Shown: positions 1-8,751, counted from the stretch's first letter. The stretch is 64,000 bases of DNA from Hyphomicrobiaceae bacterium (GCA_022844225.1 JALHMC010000001.1:124001-188000); one strand, 5' to 3'. Made by a program: numbers and translations. The notes: generated by a model not told the origin, from the sequence alone.

Positions 1-1077
1 CGTATCCTGCGCTTGGCTAATCGCCACGGGGTGATCTTGCTCAACGGCTCGGAGCGGTCCTAGCAGTCTTTCCCCGAGTTCGACGCTCGAGTGCTTCCCG
101 ATCGCCGCCTTTGCGCGGCCGAGCCATCGTCGGGCCTCTTCCCGCCCAGCGTTGTGGAGATAGGACAGGAGAGCACGCTCGGGGCGCATCTTGGATTCCG
201 GCGGCAACGTTCCGGTATGCCGCCCAGCTTCGATGAGATGGTACCGGTGGGTGGCGATACGCTCCGAACGGGTCCGGGGCCGCCGCCAGAGCGAACCCCT
301 AAAGTCGGCCTGATGTGCCGCAATCTCGATGACATCCCGCATCAACGGCTGGCAGAACGTCACCCGGCTGACGTCGGCTGCGATTTCGCGCGCCGTCCTA
401 GGGGAGCCGGCCTTTTCGATCGGATTGAGCAGCACGAGCAACGTATCCCCGACCGGGCTCTCCGCTGCGAGCGTCACCAGATCGGGATTTGCGGTAAACC
501 CGCCGTCCCAATAGGCGCGACCATCGACTTCGACCGCATGGTGCACTTGAGGCAGGCAAGCCGAGGCCAGAATGGCTTCAACCGACATCTCGCGGCGTCG
601 AAAGAGCCGCGGACGTGCCGTCGCGACGTCGGTGGCAGCGATCAGCAGATCGACCCCCTCGAACTTGCGCAAACGCTCGAAATCAATCTGCGACGCGAGG
701 AGCTTGCGCAATGGATCGAAGCCCAGCGGATTGAAATCGTATGGCGAGAATAGCGAGGCCACCTGACCGATCGTCGGCGAGCGGCTCATGCCGTAGAGGA
801 ACGGATTGAGGCGTAAGAGATCCGGCACGCCAGCCTCGATCACGGCCTCCCAGACCGACCGCAGTCGGTCGCGGGCCCCGGGTCGCCCCCCTTCGGCAAG
901 GCCATCGGCGAGAGCCACAGCATTGACGGCCCCGGCGGATGTGCCGCTGATCCAGCCGAACTCGATGTCGCTCTCATCGAGCAGGCGATCGAGAACACCC
1001 CACGTGAAGGCACCGTGCGCACCTCCGCCTTGCAACGCCAAATTGAGCTTGAGGCCTCCCTTCCGAAACTTCAGCAC
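1..1077 (-). CDS. Patatin-like phospholipase, 3' end cut by window edge
   Basis: A serine lipid acyl hydrolase of the patatin family, expected to cleave acyl chains from phospholipids or related esters. The reverse-strand translation opens with the oxyanion-loop motif GGGAHGAF, followed by the nucleophile elbow GTSAG and later the catalytic DGG (in YWDGGFTANP). These are the three patatin signatures in the expected order. The start is taken as GTG at 1077 because an in-frame stop lies shortly upstream and a GGGGAG site sits about 6 bases before it. About 359 codons are present and the frame is still open at base 1, so the C-terminus is missing. No signal peptide is seen. The gene follows btuD on the same strand after 58 bases but has no evident link to B12. 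The family call is firm; the substrate is unknown. Confidence 0.9.
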   Translation of the reverse strand, partial: MLKFRKGGLKLNLALQGGGAHGAFTWGVLDRLLDESDIEFGWISGTSAGAVNAVALADGLAEGGRPGARDRLRSVWEAVIEAGVPDLLRLNPFLYGMSRSPTIGQVASLFSPYDFNPLGFDPLRKLLASQIDFERLRKFEGVDLLIAATDVATARPRLFRRREMSVEAILASACLPQVHHAVEVDGRAYWDGGFTANPDLVTLAAESPVGDTLLVLLNPIEKAGSPRTAREIAADVSRVTFCQPLMRDVIEIAAHQADFRGSLWRRPRTRSERIATHRYHLIEAGRHTGTLPPESKMRPERALLSYLHNAGREEARRWLGRAKAAIGKHSSVELGERLLGPLRAVEQDHPVAISQAQDT

Positions 1078-1135
1078 GCCAAGCTCCCCCCGGCTTTACC
1101 TTAGGCACCGTGACTGCGCGCCCCTTGTGTAGTGA

Positions 1136-1942
1136 CTAGGGAGCGGAGTCGCGAGGCAGCAGACGACCCGGCAACGGCGGCAATGGGACAATCGCCGGCA
1201 CGCCCCCCACCTCGCCGACTGCCATGCGGACCCCAAAAACAGTCGCGAGGGCTTCCTCTGTCATGGTTTCCGCAGGGGACCCCGCCGCCACGACACGCCC
1301 CCCTGCCAACAGCACGACTTCATGGCAGAAGCGGGCCGCGAGCGAGAGGTCGTGCAGTGCCAGGACGACTGTACGACCTTCCGTGGCCATGCGCTCCAGA
1401 ACGTCGAACAGAGCCAGTGCGTGGGCAGGATCGAGCCCGGCCGTCGGCTCGTCAGCCAGGATGATGGACGCCTCTTGCGCGACAGCCCGCGCGAAGAGGA
1501 CACGGGCAAGTTCCCCCCCGGACAGCTCCGAGGCGGGGCGCTCCGCCAGATGCGCGACCTTCATGGCCTCGAGAGCCCGGTCGACGATCTCCTCTTCGCG
1601 GCTCGCTGCCTGGGTGGTCCCCACGAAGCGATGAGGCAGCCGGCCAAGTGCGACAACGTGTCGAACCGATAGCGGCCAGTGGACCAGACGGTTCTGGGGC
1701 AAATAGGCGAGACGAAGACCACGAAGGGCGGGCGGTAGATCGGCCAGCCTCGCTCCATCAAGCATGATGTTGCCTTCAACGACTGGCACCAGTCCCGCGA
1801 GCGCACGGATCAGCGTCGTCTTACCCGCACCGTTGGGTCCGATCACGCCGGTGATGCGCCCGACGCGGCAATCGAGCGAGATGCCCGACAAGACTGCCCT
1901 TTCGGCCAGGCGGACGTGGATCCCGTCGGCCACGAGGCTCAT
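1136..1942 (-). CDS. btuD: B12 ABC transporter ATP-binding protein (BtuD-like)
   Basis: The cytoplasmic ATPase of a FecCD/BtuCD-type importer, 268 residues. It has Walker A GPNGAGKTT, the ABC signature LSGGELARV, Walker B with ILADEPTAGLD and the switch histidine in LALHDLSLAA. The ATG at 1942 overlaps the permease stop by 4 bases (ATGA), so the frame running further upstream inside the permease gene is a shadow. By family alone it could serve iron-siderophore uptake. The cobalamin riboswitch that heads the operon makes B12 or another corrinoid the likely cargo. It is the last gene of btuB-btuF-btuC-btuD. Confidence 0.9.
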   Translation of the reverse strand: MSLVADGIHVRLAERAVLSGISLDCRVGRITGVIGPNGAGKTTLIRALAGLVPVVEGNIMLDGARLADLPPALRGLRLAYLPQNRLVHWPLSVRHVVALGRLPHRFVGTTQAASREEEIVDRALEAMKVAHLAERPASELSGGELARVLFARAVAQEASIILADEPTAGLDPAHALALFDVLERMATEGRTVVLALHDLSLAARFCHEVVLLAGGRVVAAGSPAETMTEEALATVFGVRMAVGEVGGVPAIVPLPPLPGRLLPRDSAP

Positions 1943-2943
1943 GGTTCCAATTCCCGTCGAGTCCGGGCAACGAGCCAGACAAAGAACGGCGTACCGATCA
2001 GCGCCGTCACGACCCCGAGGCGCAATTCGCCCGCGGGTGTCACGAGCCGCAGGATGAGGTCTGCTGCGAGCAACAGGACTGCGCCACCGACCAGGCTCGC
2101 CGGAAGCAGGCGCGAGGGGACATGCCCCACGAGCGGCCGCAGCACATGCGGAACGATGAGCCCGACGAAGGCGATCGTACCGGCGACGGCAGTGGCGGCC
2201 CCGACGGCAAGAGTGGTTCCCGCCACGACGGCAAACCGAAGCCGCCCCGCGTCGATCCCGAGGTTCGCCGCCACGTCGGTCCCGAGCGTCAAGGCGTCGA
2301 GTGCGGATCCCTGCCTCAGCAGGAGGGCCATGCCGGCGACGATGAACGGCGCTGCGAGCCATACGTGCACAAGACTGCGGTCGGCGAGCGAGCCGAGCAG
2401 CCAGAAGATGATTTCGACCGCGGCGAAGGGGTTGCGCGACAGCGAGAGCACGCCGGAGATCAGGGCCGAGGCGAGGCTCGCGATGGCGACACCGGCGAGA
2501 ATAAGGCTCAACCCGCCACCGCGGGAACCAGCCAGCAGGAGAACTGCCAGCATGGCGATCGCGGCGCCCGCAAGGCCGCCGAGCGGCAACGCCAACGCGA
2601 ACGCGGCCGACGCACCGGAATGGATGGCGAGGACGGCACCGAGACCGGCGCCCCCGGCAACGCCGATGATACCGGGCTCAGCCAACGGATTACGCAGATA
2701 GCCCTGAAGCGCAGCGCCGCTCAGGCCGAGGCCCCCCCCAACGAGGATCGCGAGGATCGTCCGCGGTAGTCGAATCTCGACCAGGATCGTGCTGGTCGCG
2801 CGGCTGGGGACGCCGAACCCAGCGGGCCCGACCAGCATCGAAAGTCCCGCGAGAACCACGAGGAGCGCCATTAGCCCCGTCAACGTGCCAAGCACCAGCC
2901 CAGCGCTGCGCACCTCAGCGGCGGGTCGGCATTGCCGCATCAT
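1939..2943 (-). CDS. btuC: B12 ABC transporter permease (BtuC-like, FecCD family)
   Basis: An inner-membrane permease of the FecCD family, 334 residues, with about ten hydrophobic segments. It has the family stretches RLPRTILAILVGGGLGLSG and FVGLIVPHVLR. The start is ATG 2943 (or the next codon, 2940). The ATGATGA junction overlaps the stop codon of the upstream binding-protein gene, and its own end overlaps the ATPase start. Both overlaps suggest translational coupling and balanced assembly of the transporter. An ATG further upstream (3039) would place a non-conserved arginine-rich tail inside the neighbouring gene and is not preferred. The B12 assignment rests on the riboswitch-led operon; the family alone also covers heme and siderophore transporters. 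Confidence 0.88.
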   Translation of the reverse strand: MMRQCRPAAEVRSAGLVLGTLTGLMALLVVLAGLSMLVGPAGFGVPSRATSTILVEIRLPRTILAILVGGGLGLSGAALQGYLRNPLAEPGIIGVAGGAGLGAVLAIHSGASAAFALALPLGGLAGAAIAMLAVLLLAGSRGGGLSLILAGVAIASLASALISGVLSLSRNPFAAVEIIFWLLGSLADRSLVHVWLAAPFIVAGMALLLRQGSALDALTLGTDVAANLGIDAGRLRFAVVAGTTLAVGAATAVAGTIAFVGLIVPHVLRPLVGHVPSRLLPASLVGGAVLLLAADLILRLVTPAGELRLGVVTALIGTPFFVWLVARTRRELEP

Positions 2944-3791
2944 GGCCGACCTCGTGATAGGGCCAATCGGTCGCGGGCCTCGGCCAAGATATGGACCGCC
3001 TCGGCGACGTGGTGCGTGCCACACAGCCAGAGCCGCCATGGCACGACGACCGACTGGCGCTGAACCAGCACCGAATGCAAGGCCGGATGGCGGAGGTTGT
3101 CGGCAACGACGGTGCGATACGCGTCTGCCGGGCCGGACAGAACCACCAGATCGGGCGGGCTCGCAACCAGGACTTCGAGCGCCAGTTGACCGCCCGCCCC
3201 GATACCGAGGGTCGTCGCATGATTTGAGAGGCCCGCCGCACGGATCACGCTGTCGGCGAGACTGCCGGAGCCAGCAGAAAGGCCATTGACCTGGTAGACG
3301 AGCGCCGACGGCGCTAGACCGGAAGTTGCTACAGAGCGAGCTGCTGTGATCGCCGCGTCGAATGCCGACACGATGGCGTGCCCCTTTGTTTCCTCACCGA
3401 CTGCAGCCGCGACCTGGGCAATAGCTCCTCGGATGCCTGCGATGTCACTGGCGAGCGGCACCCGGACCACACGCTGTCCGACCCGCTCCAGGAGTTCCAA
3501 GGTCGCTGGCGTAGTGAAAGTGCCGGCAAGAACCAGATCGGGGTTGAGAGCCAGCACGCTCTCGGCCTCACCGCGCGTCACCGGAAGACCCGCGGCGCGA
3601 CCGGCGACAGTCGAGACGAGCGGATCGGCGGCCAAATGGCTGACGGCCGCGATCCGGTCGTGCGGGACGAGATCGAGCAGAATTTCGTCGGTGCACAGGT
3701 TCAACGATACGATGCGACGGGGCGTCGCCTCTGCCGGGGTGAGCCAAGCGAGCGCCCAAATCATGACCGATAGCAACGCGCGCACGGACAT
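2940..3791 (-). CDS. btuF: Periplasmic cobalamin-binding protein (BtuF-like)
   Basis: A helical-backbone periplasmic binding protein (PeriBP family), 283 residues, that would deliver cobalamin from the outer-membrane receptor to BtuCD. It starts with a signal peptide (MSVRALLSVMIWALAWLTPA, cleavage near AEA), followed by the typical RRIVSLNLCTDEILLDLV opening and NPDLVLAG. ATG 3791 is chosen because it gives a normal-length signal peptide. ATG 3830 is a possible alternative, 17 bases after the btuB stop, and neither has a strong ribosome site. The stop overlaps the btuC start. The position directly after btuB supports the role. The family assignment is firm; ligand identity is inferred from the riboswitch. 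Confidence 0.85.
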   Translation of the reverse strand: MSVRALLSVMIWALAWLTPAEATPRRIVSLNLCTDEILLDLVPHDRIAAVSHLAADPLVSTVAGRAAGLPVTRGEAESVLALNPDLVLAGTFTTPATLELLERVGQRVVRVPLASDIAGIRGAIAQVAAAVGEETKGHAIVSAFDAAITAARSVATSGLAPSALVYQVNGLSAGSGSLADSVIRAAGLSNHATTLGIGAGGQLALEVLVASPPDLVVLSGPADAYRTVVADNLRHPALHSVLVQRQSVVVPWRLWLCGTHHVAEAVHILAEARDRLALSRGRP

Positions 3792-3847
3792 CCTCGCTGA
3801 CCACTGCAAAGGGCCCAAACCCTCGATCATCTCTCTCGGCAGCCAGC

Positions 3848-5986
3848 CTACTTTGGGCTGCCAATCCCATCCTCGCCACCGAAGGTCAGCTTTATACCGG
3901 CGAAGGCCGCTATGCCCGCCGTCTCGAAGCCGTAGACCTCCTGATAGTCGGCGTCGAAAACATTCTCGATACGTCCGAACACCTCGACGCCAGGCTCCAG
4001 CTTGTAGCGGGCCGCGACAGTCGCGAGCCAATAATCGTCGAGCTTCACCCGCACGGTCTCGAACGTAGGCAAGCCGAAGGCGAGGTCAGGCGTGACGCCA
4101 TTGTAGGCTGCGGCAACGGTTAGCGTTCCCCTTCCGCCGGCGAACGCCATCGTGGCATCGAGGCGGCCCGAATCGCGCGCACGGCGTATCTCGGGAAGAC
4201 CCTGGTCATCACGCGAATCCAGCCAAGTGTAGGCCGCCCCGAACGACAGCCCGGCAAAGGGCCGCCAACGGGCGGACAACTCGACCCCGTCGCGCGTGCT
4301 CTCGCCGAGCAGGTTCTCAACGGTCGACTGGAAGAACGGCAGGAACCGCGTGACGATCTCGTTCTCGAGGTTGGCGCTGAAGTAGGTTGCATCAACGACG
4401 AAGGCCCCACGCGCAACCGACAATTCCAAACCCGCGTCCCAGCCGGCGCTTTCCTCAGCTTTGAGATTGGCGTTCGGGACGAAGCCAGCGAACTGGCCGA
4501 ACTGCTCGACCATGGTCGGCAGCTTGACGGCGGTGCCGTAGCTTGCGTGCGGACGTAAGCCCCACGGGCTGAATCGATCAGTGAGGCGCAGCGAGGCCGA
4601 GGTTCGCCAAGTCGTGAAGTCGTCGAACGTATCATTGTCATCACGGCGGATGTTGGCCGCGAGGGTGAGGCGATCGAAGAGATCGGCGCGATATTCGCCG
4701 GCGAAGGCGAGGCGGCTGCGCTCGCGCGTGAGGTTATCGCCCGTGATTTGATTGAACGTCTCGTTCTCCTGCTCGACGAGCCCCGTCACGCTGTGGCGCA
4801 GAACACTCGCCAGCGATGGCGAGCCGATATCGAGCGTCGCGAGGTAACCTGCGTTGCGGCGCACATTGTCGTTGCGCGCGAAGAAAGTACCGAATTCGCC
4901 GACGTCGGTATCCTCGAGAGCCGTCTCGGCGTAGTTGTATCGGACGCGGTGCTCGAGGCGACCATCGAAATTGACAAGCCGAGCCTCGATGCCGGCCAGC
5001 CAAACGTTCGAGGCAAAATGGCTGAAGGTATCGGTCTGGCGGGACAATCCAGAGAGTGCGAAGAGATCGCCGTCGCGATCGCCGCGTTTATCGACGTTAC
5101 GCACCATGACATCGACCGAGAAATTCTCGGTCGGCGAGACACCGCCCTTCATGATGAAACTGCGCATGGCGCTGGCGTCGGTCTCATTGCCGTCGGCCGA
5201 GATATTGAACCCGTTGGAGTTGCGCACACTGTACGAGAGCAAACCGTGGGCCCGCTCGCTTCCGCCCGAAACCGTCATGCCGCTCTCGGCCGTCTTGAAT
5301 GAACCGGCCTCGGCCCACACCGTGGTGCTGGCTGGGCCGCGACCGCGCTTGGTGACGATGTTGACCACGCCACCGATAGCGCCCGAACCGTAAAGACTCG
5401 ACTGCGCGCCTTTGATCACCTCGATCCGCTCGATCTGCTCTGCCGGCAAGTTCGAGAAGTCGAACTCGCCCGTGCCGGGCTGGTTGGCGACGATGCCGTC
5501 GATCAGGACCAGCGTGTGGTTTCCCTCAGCTCCTCGGATACGCACCTGGGTCTGCGCGGCGACGCTGCCTTGCCGACTTACGGAAACGCCGGGCAGGCTA
5601 CGCAGCGCATCGCCAGCGTGACGGATCTGCTGGTCGGCAAGTTGCTGCCCCGTGACGACAGAGACGCTGGAGCCGACCGTCTCGATCGCATACCCCCGCT
5701 CTTCCCCCGAGACAGCCGGTACCGAGACATCAGCGGGTATCGCCTCGCTGGACGCCTCCGAGGCCGCGTCCACGGATCCACCGCTTTGCAATGCCGCCCG
5801 TGGCTGTGCGGCTTGCGAACCGCCCACTCGAGGCTTCGCCAGAGCCGCACCTTCTACAACGATACCCGGCAACTGGGTCGTCGTTTGCGCGGCGGCAGGC
5901 GTTTTCAATCCGTACCAGCTACCCACGAGCGCAAAGCTCGCCATCAGGGCGCACGCATACTGCCTAACACCAAGCCATCGATTCAT
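3848..5986 (-). CDS. btuB: TonB-dependent cobalamin receptor (BtuB-like)
   Basis: An outer-membrane TonB-dependent transporter, 712 residues. It has an N-terminal signal peptide ending near AAAQ, a probable TonB box (LPGIVVEGA), a plug domain with LRSLPGVSVSRQG, IRGAEGNHTLVLIDGI and IEVIKGAQSSLYGSGAIGGV, and then a 22-strand-type barrel ending in a terminal segment with IGSPK. Enterobacterial BtuB is about 600 residues, so this one is longer at the N-terminus. The start at 5986 has GGGAG 7 bases upstream, and that site lies inside a hairpin. A cobalamin riboswitch 216 bases upstream identifies the substrate class. It is the first gene of the uptake operon and should be repressed when B12 is plentiful. 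Confidence 0.93.
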   Translation of the reverse strand: MNRWLGVRQYACALMASFALVGSWYGLKTPAAAQTTTQLPGIVVEGAALAKPRVGGSQAAQPRAALQSGGSVDAASEASSEAIPADVSVPAVSGEERGYAIETVGSSVSVVTGQQLADQQIRHAGDALRSLPGVSVSRQGSVAAQTQVRIRGAEGNHTLVLIDGIVANQPGTGEFDFSNLPAEQIERIEVIKGAQSSLYGSGAIGGVVNIVTKRGRGPASTTVWAEAGSFKTAESGMTVSGGSERAHGLLSYSVRNSNGFNISADGNETDASAMRSFIMKGGVSPTENFSVDVMVRNVDKRGDRDGDLFALSGLSRQTDTFSHFASNVWLAGIEARLVNFDGRLEHRVRYNYAETALEDTDVGEFGTFFARNDNVRRNAGYLATLDIGSPSLASVLRHSVTGLVEQENETFNQITGDNLTRERSRLAFAGEYRADLFDRLTLAANIRRDDNDTFDDFTTWRTSASLRLTDRFSPWGLRPHASYGTAVKLPTMVEQFGQFAGFVPNANLKAEESAGWDAGLELSVARGAFVVDATYFSANLENEIVTRFLPFFQSTVENLLGESTRDGVELSARWRPFAGLSFGAAYTWLDSRDDQGLPEIRRARDSGRLDATMAFAGGRGTLTVAAAYNGVTPDLAFGLPTFETVRVKLDDYWLATVAARYKLEPGVEVFGRIENVFDADYQEVYGFETAGIAAFAGIKLTFGGEDGIGSPK

Positions 5987-5993
5987 ACGTCAT

Positions 5994-6016
5994 CTCCCGC
6001 GTATTGACTGCGGGAG
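5994..6016 (-). promoter_or_regulatory. Hairpin that buries the btuB ribosome-binding site
   Basis: On the reverse strand CTCCCGC (6016-6010) can pair perfectly with GCGGGAG (6000-5994) across a 9-base loop. The 3' arm contains the Shine-Dalgarno GGGAG of btuB, 7 bases from its ATG at 5986. A 7-bp GC-rich stem at this position would block ribosome entry. This fits the translational expression platform of a cobalamin riboswitch. The pairing is seen directly; the regulatory role is inferred. Confidence 0.65.
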
Positions 6017-6123
6017 CCACCGCTCAGTGCACTTCGGCATGCTGGAGGACTGCTCGCCCGCCAGTACGAACCGCTAGCGGACTTTCCTCAAAGACTACGC
6101 TCCGGATTGCCGGTGCCCACCAA

Positions 6124-6152
6124 GCGACTGCTCCCTACCGCTTCACAGTCGC
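6124..6152 (-). promoter_or_regulatory. Stem-loop in the btuB leader
   Basis: A perfect 7-bp inverted repeat (GCGACTG / CAGTCGC) with a 15-base loop lies between the riboswitch aptamer and the ribosome-site hairpin. No U-run follows, so it is not a standard intrinsic terminator. It may be part of the riboswitch expression platform. Function is unproven. Confidence 0.4.
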
Positions 6153-6202
6153 CACAACGGTGGTCCGCTCTCCCGCGCGCCCCGCACGGAAGATGGGCGA
6201 CT

Positions 6203-6420
6203 TGCGTCGGCAGGTCTCCTGGCTCACGGCTCGAGCGCTTTCGATCCAGCCTTCCCGAGGACGCCTGTAGCGCCGTCAGTGGCATACGTTGGACAAAAGC
6301 TTGCCGCTTACAGTTGCGGGGGCAGCCGCGGCATGGGTTGGCTGGATCGAGTGATCCAAGCTATCCGTCACCGCGTTCCCTTTTCACCCGCAATCCAATT
6401 GGATTGCGAAGACCGACGCA
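6203..6420 (-). ncRNA. Cobalamin (B12) riboswitch aptamer
   Basis: The reverse strand holds all the hallmark blocks of the cobalamin aptamer in order. They are GAAAAGGGAACGCGGTG near 6388-6371, GCCCCCGCAACTGTAAGCGG near 6323-6304, a CCACTG...GGGAAGGC block near 6282-6250, and the B12 box GCCAGGAGACCTGCC at about 6223-6209. The ends close in a P1 helix: TGCGTCGG (6420-6413) pairs exactly with CCGACGCA (6210-6203). A perfect local hairpin (6390-6407, GCAATCC/GGATTGC) follows P1. It lies 216 bases upstream of the btuB start in the same orientation and should reduce btuBFCD expression when adenosylcobalamin binds. Confidence 0.96.
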
Positions 6421-6425
6421 ATTGC

Positions 6426-6454
6426 ATGAAGCTCGGCGCTCGCGCCGCTGTCAA
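6426..6454 (-). promoter_or_regulatory. Candidate sigma-70 promoter for the riboswitch-btuBFCD transcript
   Basis: On the reverse strand there is a perfect -35 TTGACA (6454-6449). After 17 bases comes a weak -10, CTTCAT (6431-6426). Initiation about 6-7 bases later would start the RNA almost exactly at the riboswitch P1 helix. The placement is persuasive, though the -10 matches only three consensus positions. Confidence 0.55.
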
Positions 6455-6541
6455 TTGGCCGTCGTGTTGCTTTGGCCAAATGCCGATGGGGCGCGACCTC
6501 CCTGCAACAGTCTGCGCTCACAATGGAAGCGCCGCTCACGC

Positions 6542-7489
6542 TCAATGGCCGACATTCTCGGACAGGAGGCGGATGGCAGCCTCGAGCGGGACAACCTCGC
6601 CAGCGAGAATGGCATCCGCGAGTGCGTCGGTCGCGGCATCGCCATGGCGCATACGTGCGGCGATGACGTCCTCGGCAGCGCGGGCAATCAAGTATCTTGC
6701 CCGGCGACGACGGCGCGCGTCGAGGCCTGCGGCCTTGCGTGCCTCCCCCTTGGCGGCGATGCTTCGCCAAAGCTCGTGGATTCCCGTGCTGGAGATGGCA
6801 GACGTCTTCATAACGGGGACGTTACCGGCATTCGCCCTGAGCGCGAGGCCCGCAGCCAGTTCTTCGGCGGTTCGATCGGCGCCGTCACGATCAGCCTTGT
6901 TGACGACCAGGATGTCGGCGATCTCGAGAAGGCCCGCTTTCATGGCCTGGATGCCGTCGCCCAACCCCGGAGCCGAGACCACCACCACGACATCCGCGAT
7001 CTCGGCCACATCGACTTCGCTCTGTCCGGTGCCGACCGTCTCGAGCAGGATCAGTCCGAAACCAGCCGCATCCAGGGCATCGATCATGCGCACGGCGGCG
7101 GGCGTCAATCCGCCAACCGTCCCGCGCGAGCCCAGCGAGCGGATCAGCACACCATCATCGTCATGTGACGCTGTCATGCGAACCCGGTCGCCTAAGATGG
7201 CGCCGCCGGTTACGGGGGAGGATGGATCCACGGCCAGCACGGCAACGCGGAGGCCATCGGCCCGCGCCTCCGCGATCAGCGCGTTGACAAGGGTTGACTT
7301 GCCGGCTCCCGGTGGGCCAGTGACCCCGGCGACGAAGGCCTTCCCGAGATGGGGACGAAGGAGGCTGATGAGGCGCGGCGTATCGCCCGTCTGACGCTCG
7401 AGGCGAGTGAGCAGGTCGGCAACGACGCGACGCTCACCCTGGACGAGGCGTTCGATCAGACCTGACGGGTCGGCAGGAGACGTGGGCAT
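6542..7489 (-). CDS. meaB: Methylmalonyl-CoA mutase-associated GTPase MeaB (ArgK family)
   Basis: A G3E-type P-loop GTPase of 315 residues. It has Walker A GPPGAGKST, the MeaB-typical VLAVDPSSPVTGGAILGDR, switch region ETVGTGQSEVDV and base-recognition NKAD. MeaB proteins load and protect adenosylcobalamin on methylmalonyl-CoA mutase. The mutase gene itself is not in this window. The gene lies upstream of the B12 riboswitch on the same strand, 121 bases before the aptamer, and so is probably transcribed separately from btuBFCD. Its location beside a B12 uptake operon fits cofactor supply and use. The family assignment is very clear. Confidence 0.95.
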   Translation of the reverse strand: MPTSPADPSGLIERLVQGERRVVADLLTRLERQTGDTPRLISLLRPHLGKAFVAGVTGPPGAGKSTLVNALIAEARADGLRVAVLAVDPSSPVTGGAILGDRVRMTASHDDDGVLIRSLGSRGTVGGLTPAAVRMIDALDAAGFGLILLETVGTGQSEVDVAEIADVVVVVSAPGLGDGIQAMKAGLLEIADILVVNKADRDGADRTAEELAAGLALRANAGNVPVMKTSAISSTGIHELWRSIAAKGEARKAAGLDARRRRRARYLIARAAEDVIAARMRHGDAATDALADAILAGEVVPLEAAIRLLSENVGH

Positions 7490-7562
7490 GCCCCGTGCTT
7501 AAGCGACGACCCCAGCCAACGCAACGGTACGACATCGCTTGGCGAACCGTGTCCTGCCGCAA

Positions 7563-8540
7563 TCAGTACCACAGTCCCAGCGTCCGATAGCGAGGTGCCA
7601 TGCTCGCCGGACCACGCCCGACGAGGCTGAACAAGGGTCCCTCGCTGATCACGATCGGGCGGACCTTGCTGGCGCGCGCCTCGAGCGCCTGAAGCCGCGC
7701 AATACGATCGGCCGTCTCCGGATGCGAGCGTAGCAGCGAGGGACACGGGATGCGTCGCGACGGTACGGGTAGCATCAAGTCTTCCCAGAATCGCCCCTGA
7801 TACCGCTCGAGAGAGGCCAGCGCCGAGGCCAAGCCCACCGGATCCCCAGTGAGGCCGGCTGCTTCCAAGTCGGCATCGTATTCACGCGTGCGCGATAGCC
7901 CCATCTGTAAGAGACTCGTCAGCATTGGCGCCAGATAAAGCAACAGAATCGCCAGCCATGAAAACGTATCCAAGCCGAGCAGCATGGCTGGGATATTGAG
8001 AAGCGCAAGCACGACACCGAGATAGGCAAGAAGCTGGGTGAAGCGGGTCAAGGCATCCGCCATGGCCATGACGTGAAGGTCGTTGTTGCGGATGTGGCTC
8101 ATTTCGTGCGCGATAACTCCGGCAACTTGGCGCAGATCAAGACGACGCAGAAGACCTTCGGTGATGCCAATCGCAGCGTCGGACGGTGAGCCAGTTGCGA
8201 AGGCGTTGAGAGTAGCCGATGGGATCACATAGAGGCGCGGCTGCCGCCCGAGCTCAGCGCGTTCGGCCAAGACCTCGATCAACCGTTGCAGTTGGGGACC
8301 ATTGCGGCCGTCGACCGGCACAGCCTTGTAGAGGCGCATTACCGCCCCTGCCGGAACACGCGGGCCCACAGCAACCAAAGCCGCGACGAACAATCCGGCA
8401 CCAAGTGCCCCTGGCACGGACCAGATGAGCGCGGCGGATCCCATCACGATCAGGCTCATGCTCGACACCAGCACGATCGAGTGCAGCAGGTTTCGGCGCC
8501 GGTGGGCCGCCAGTTGTGCGGCGTTGAGGAACGGGTGCAT
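7563..8540 (-). CDS. M48 family zinc metalloprotease (HtpX-like)
   Basis: An inner-membrane zinc endopeptidase, 325 residues. Two hydrophobic segments near residues 20-60 precede the catalytic domain with HEMSH (HExxH zinc site). Two more membrane segments follow at about residues 165-210, and then the third zinc ligand within TREYDADLEAAGL. This is the HtpX/Ste24 arrangement, associated with quality control of membrane proteins. A C-terminal SHPETADRIARL is the usual M48 tail. No RNA-thermometer or heat-shock site is visible. It is transcribed away from the FHA-cyclase gene and ends 73 bases before meaB. Whether it is true HtpX or another M48B protein cannot be told from this view. Confidence 0.9.
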   Translation of the reverse strand: MHPFLNAAQLAAHRRRNLLHSIVLVSSMSLIVMGSAALIWSVPGALGAGLFVAALVAVGPRVPAGAVMRLYKAVPVDGRNGPQLQRLIEVLAERAELGRQPRLYVIPSATLNAFATGSPSDAAIGITEGLLRRLDLRQVAGVIAHEMSHIRNNDLHVMAMADALTRFTQLLAYLGVVLALLNIPAMLLGLDTFSWLAILLLYLAPMLTSLLQMGLSRTREYDADLEAAGLTGDPVGLASALASLERYQGRFWEDLMLPVPSRRIPCPSLLRSHPETADRIARLQALEARASKVRPIVISEGPLFSLVGRGPASMAPRYRTLGLWY

Positions 8541-8751
8541 CGACGGACGATCCAGTGGAGTGCGGTGAATGTGCAGGCTGACCTCTTCGGCTAACGCTCA
8601 GCAACGATGTTCGCCCCGCGATATGGTGAAGAATGGGCGATTTGTGAGGTCTGCTCGATCCTAACCGACGCAACCCGCGTTTTTGGGCACACTCGGGTCC
8701 GTCTGGCTCCGCTCCTGCATTCTTGCTAATCTCGGCCGGCAGAGGAACACC

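Noticed and set aside
91-753. Open frame of 220 codons on the plus strand
   Set aside because: It is the antisense shadow of the patatin-like gene, which has all three family motifs on the minus strand.
1136-5986. Reading the receptor and ABC genes as siderophore or heme uptake
   Set aside because: The upstream RNA has every conserved block of a cobalamin riboswitch, making B12 the far better assignment.
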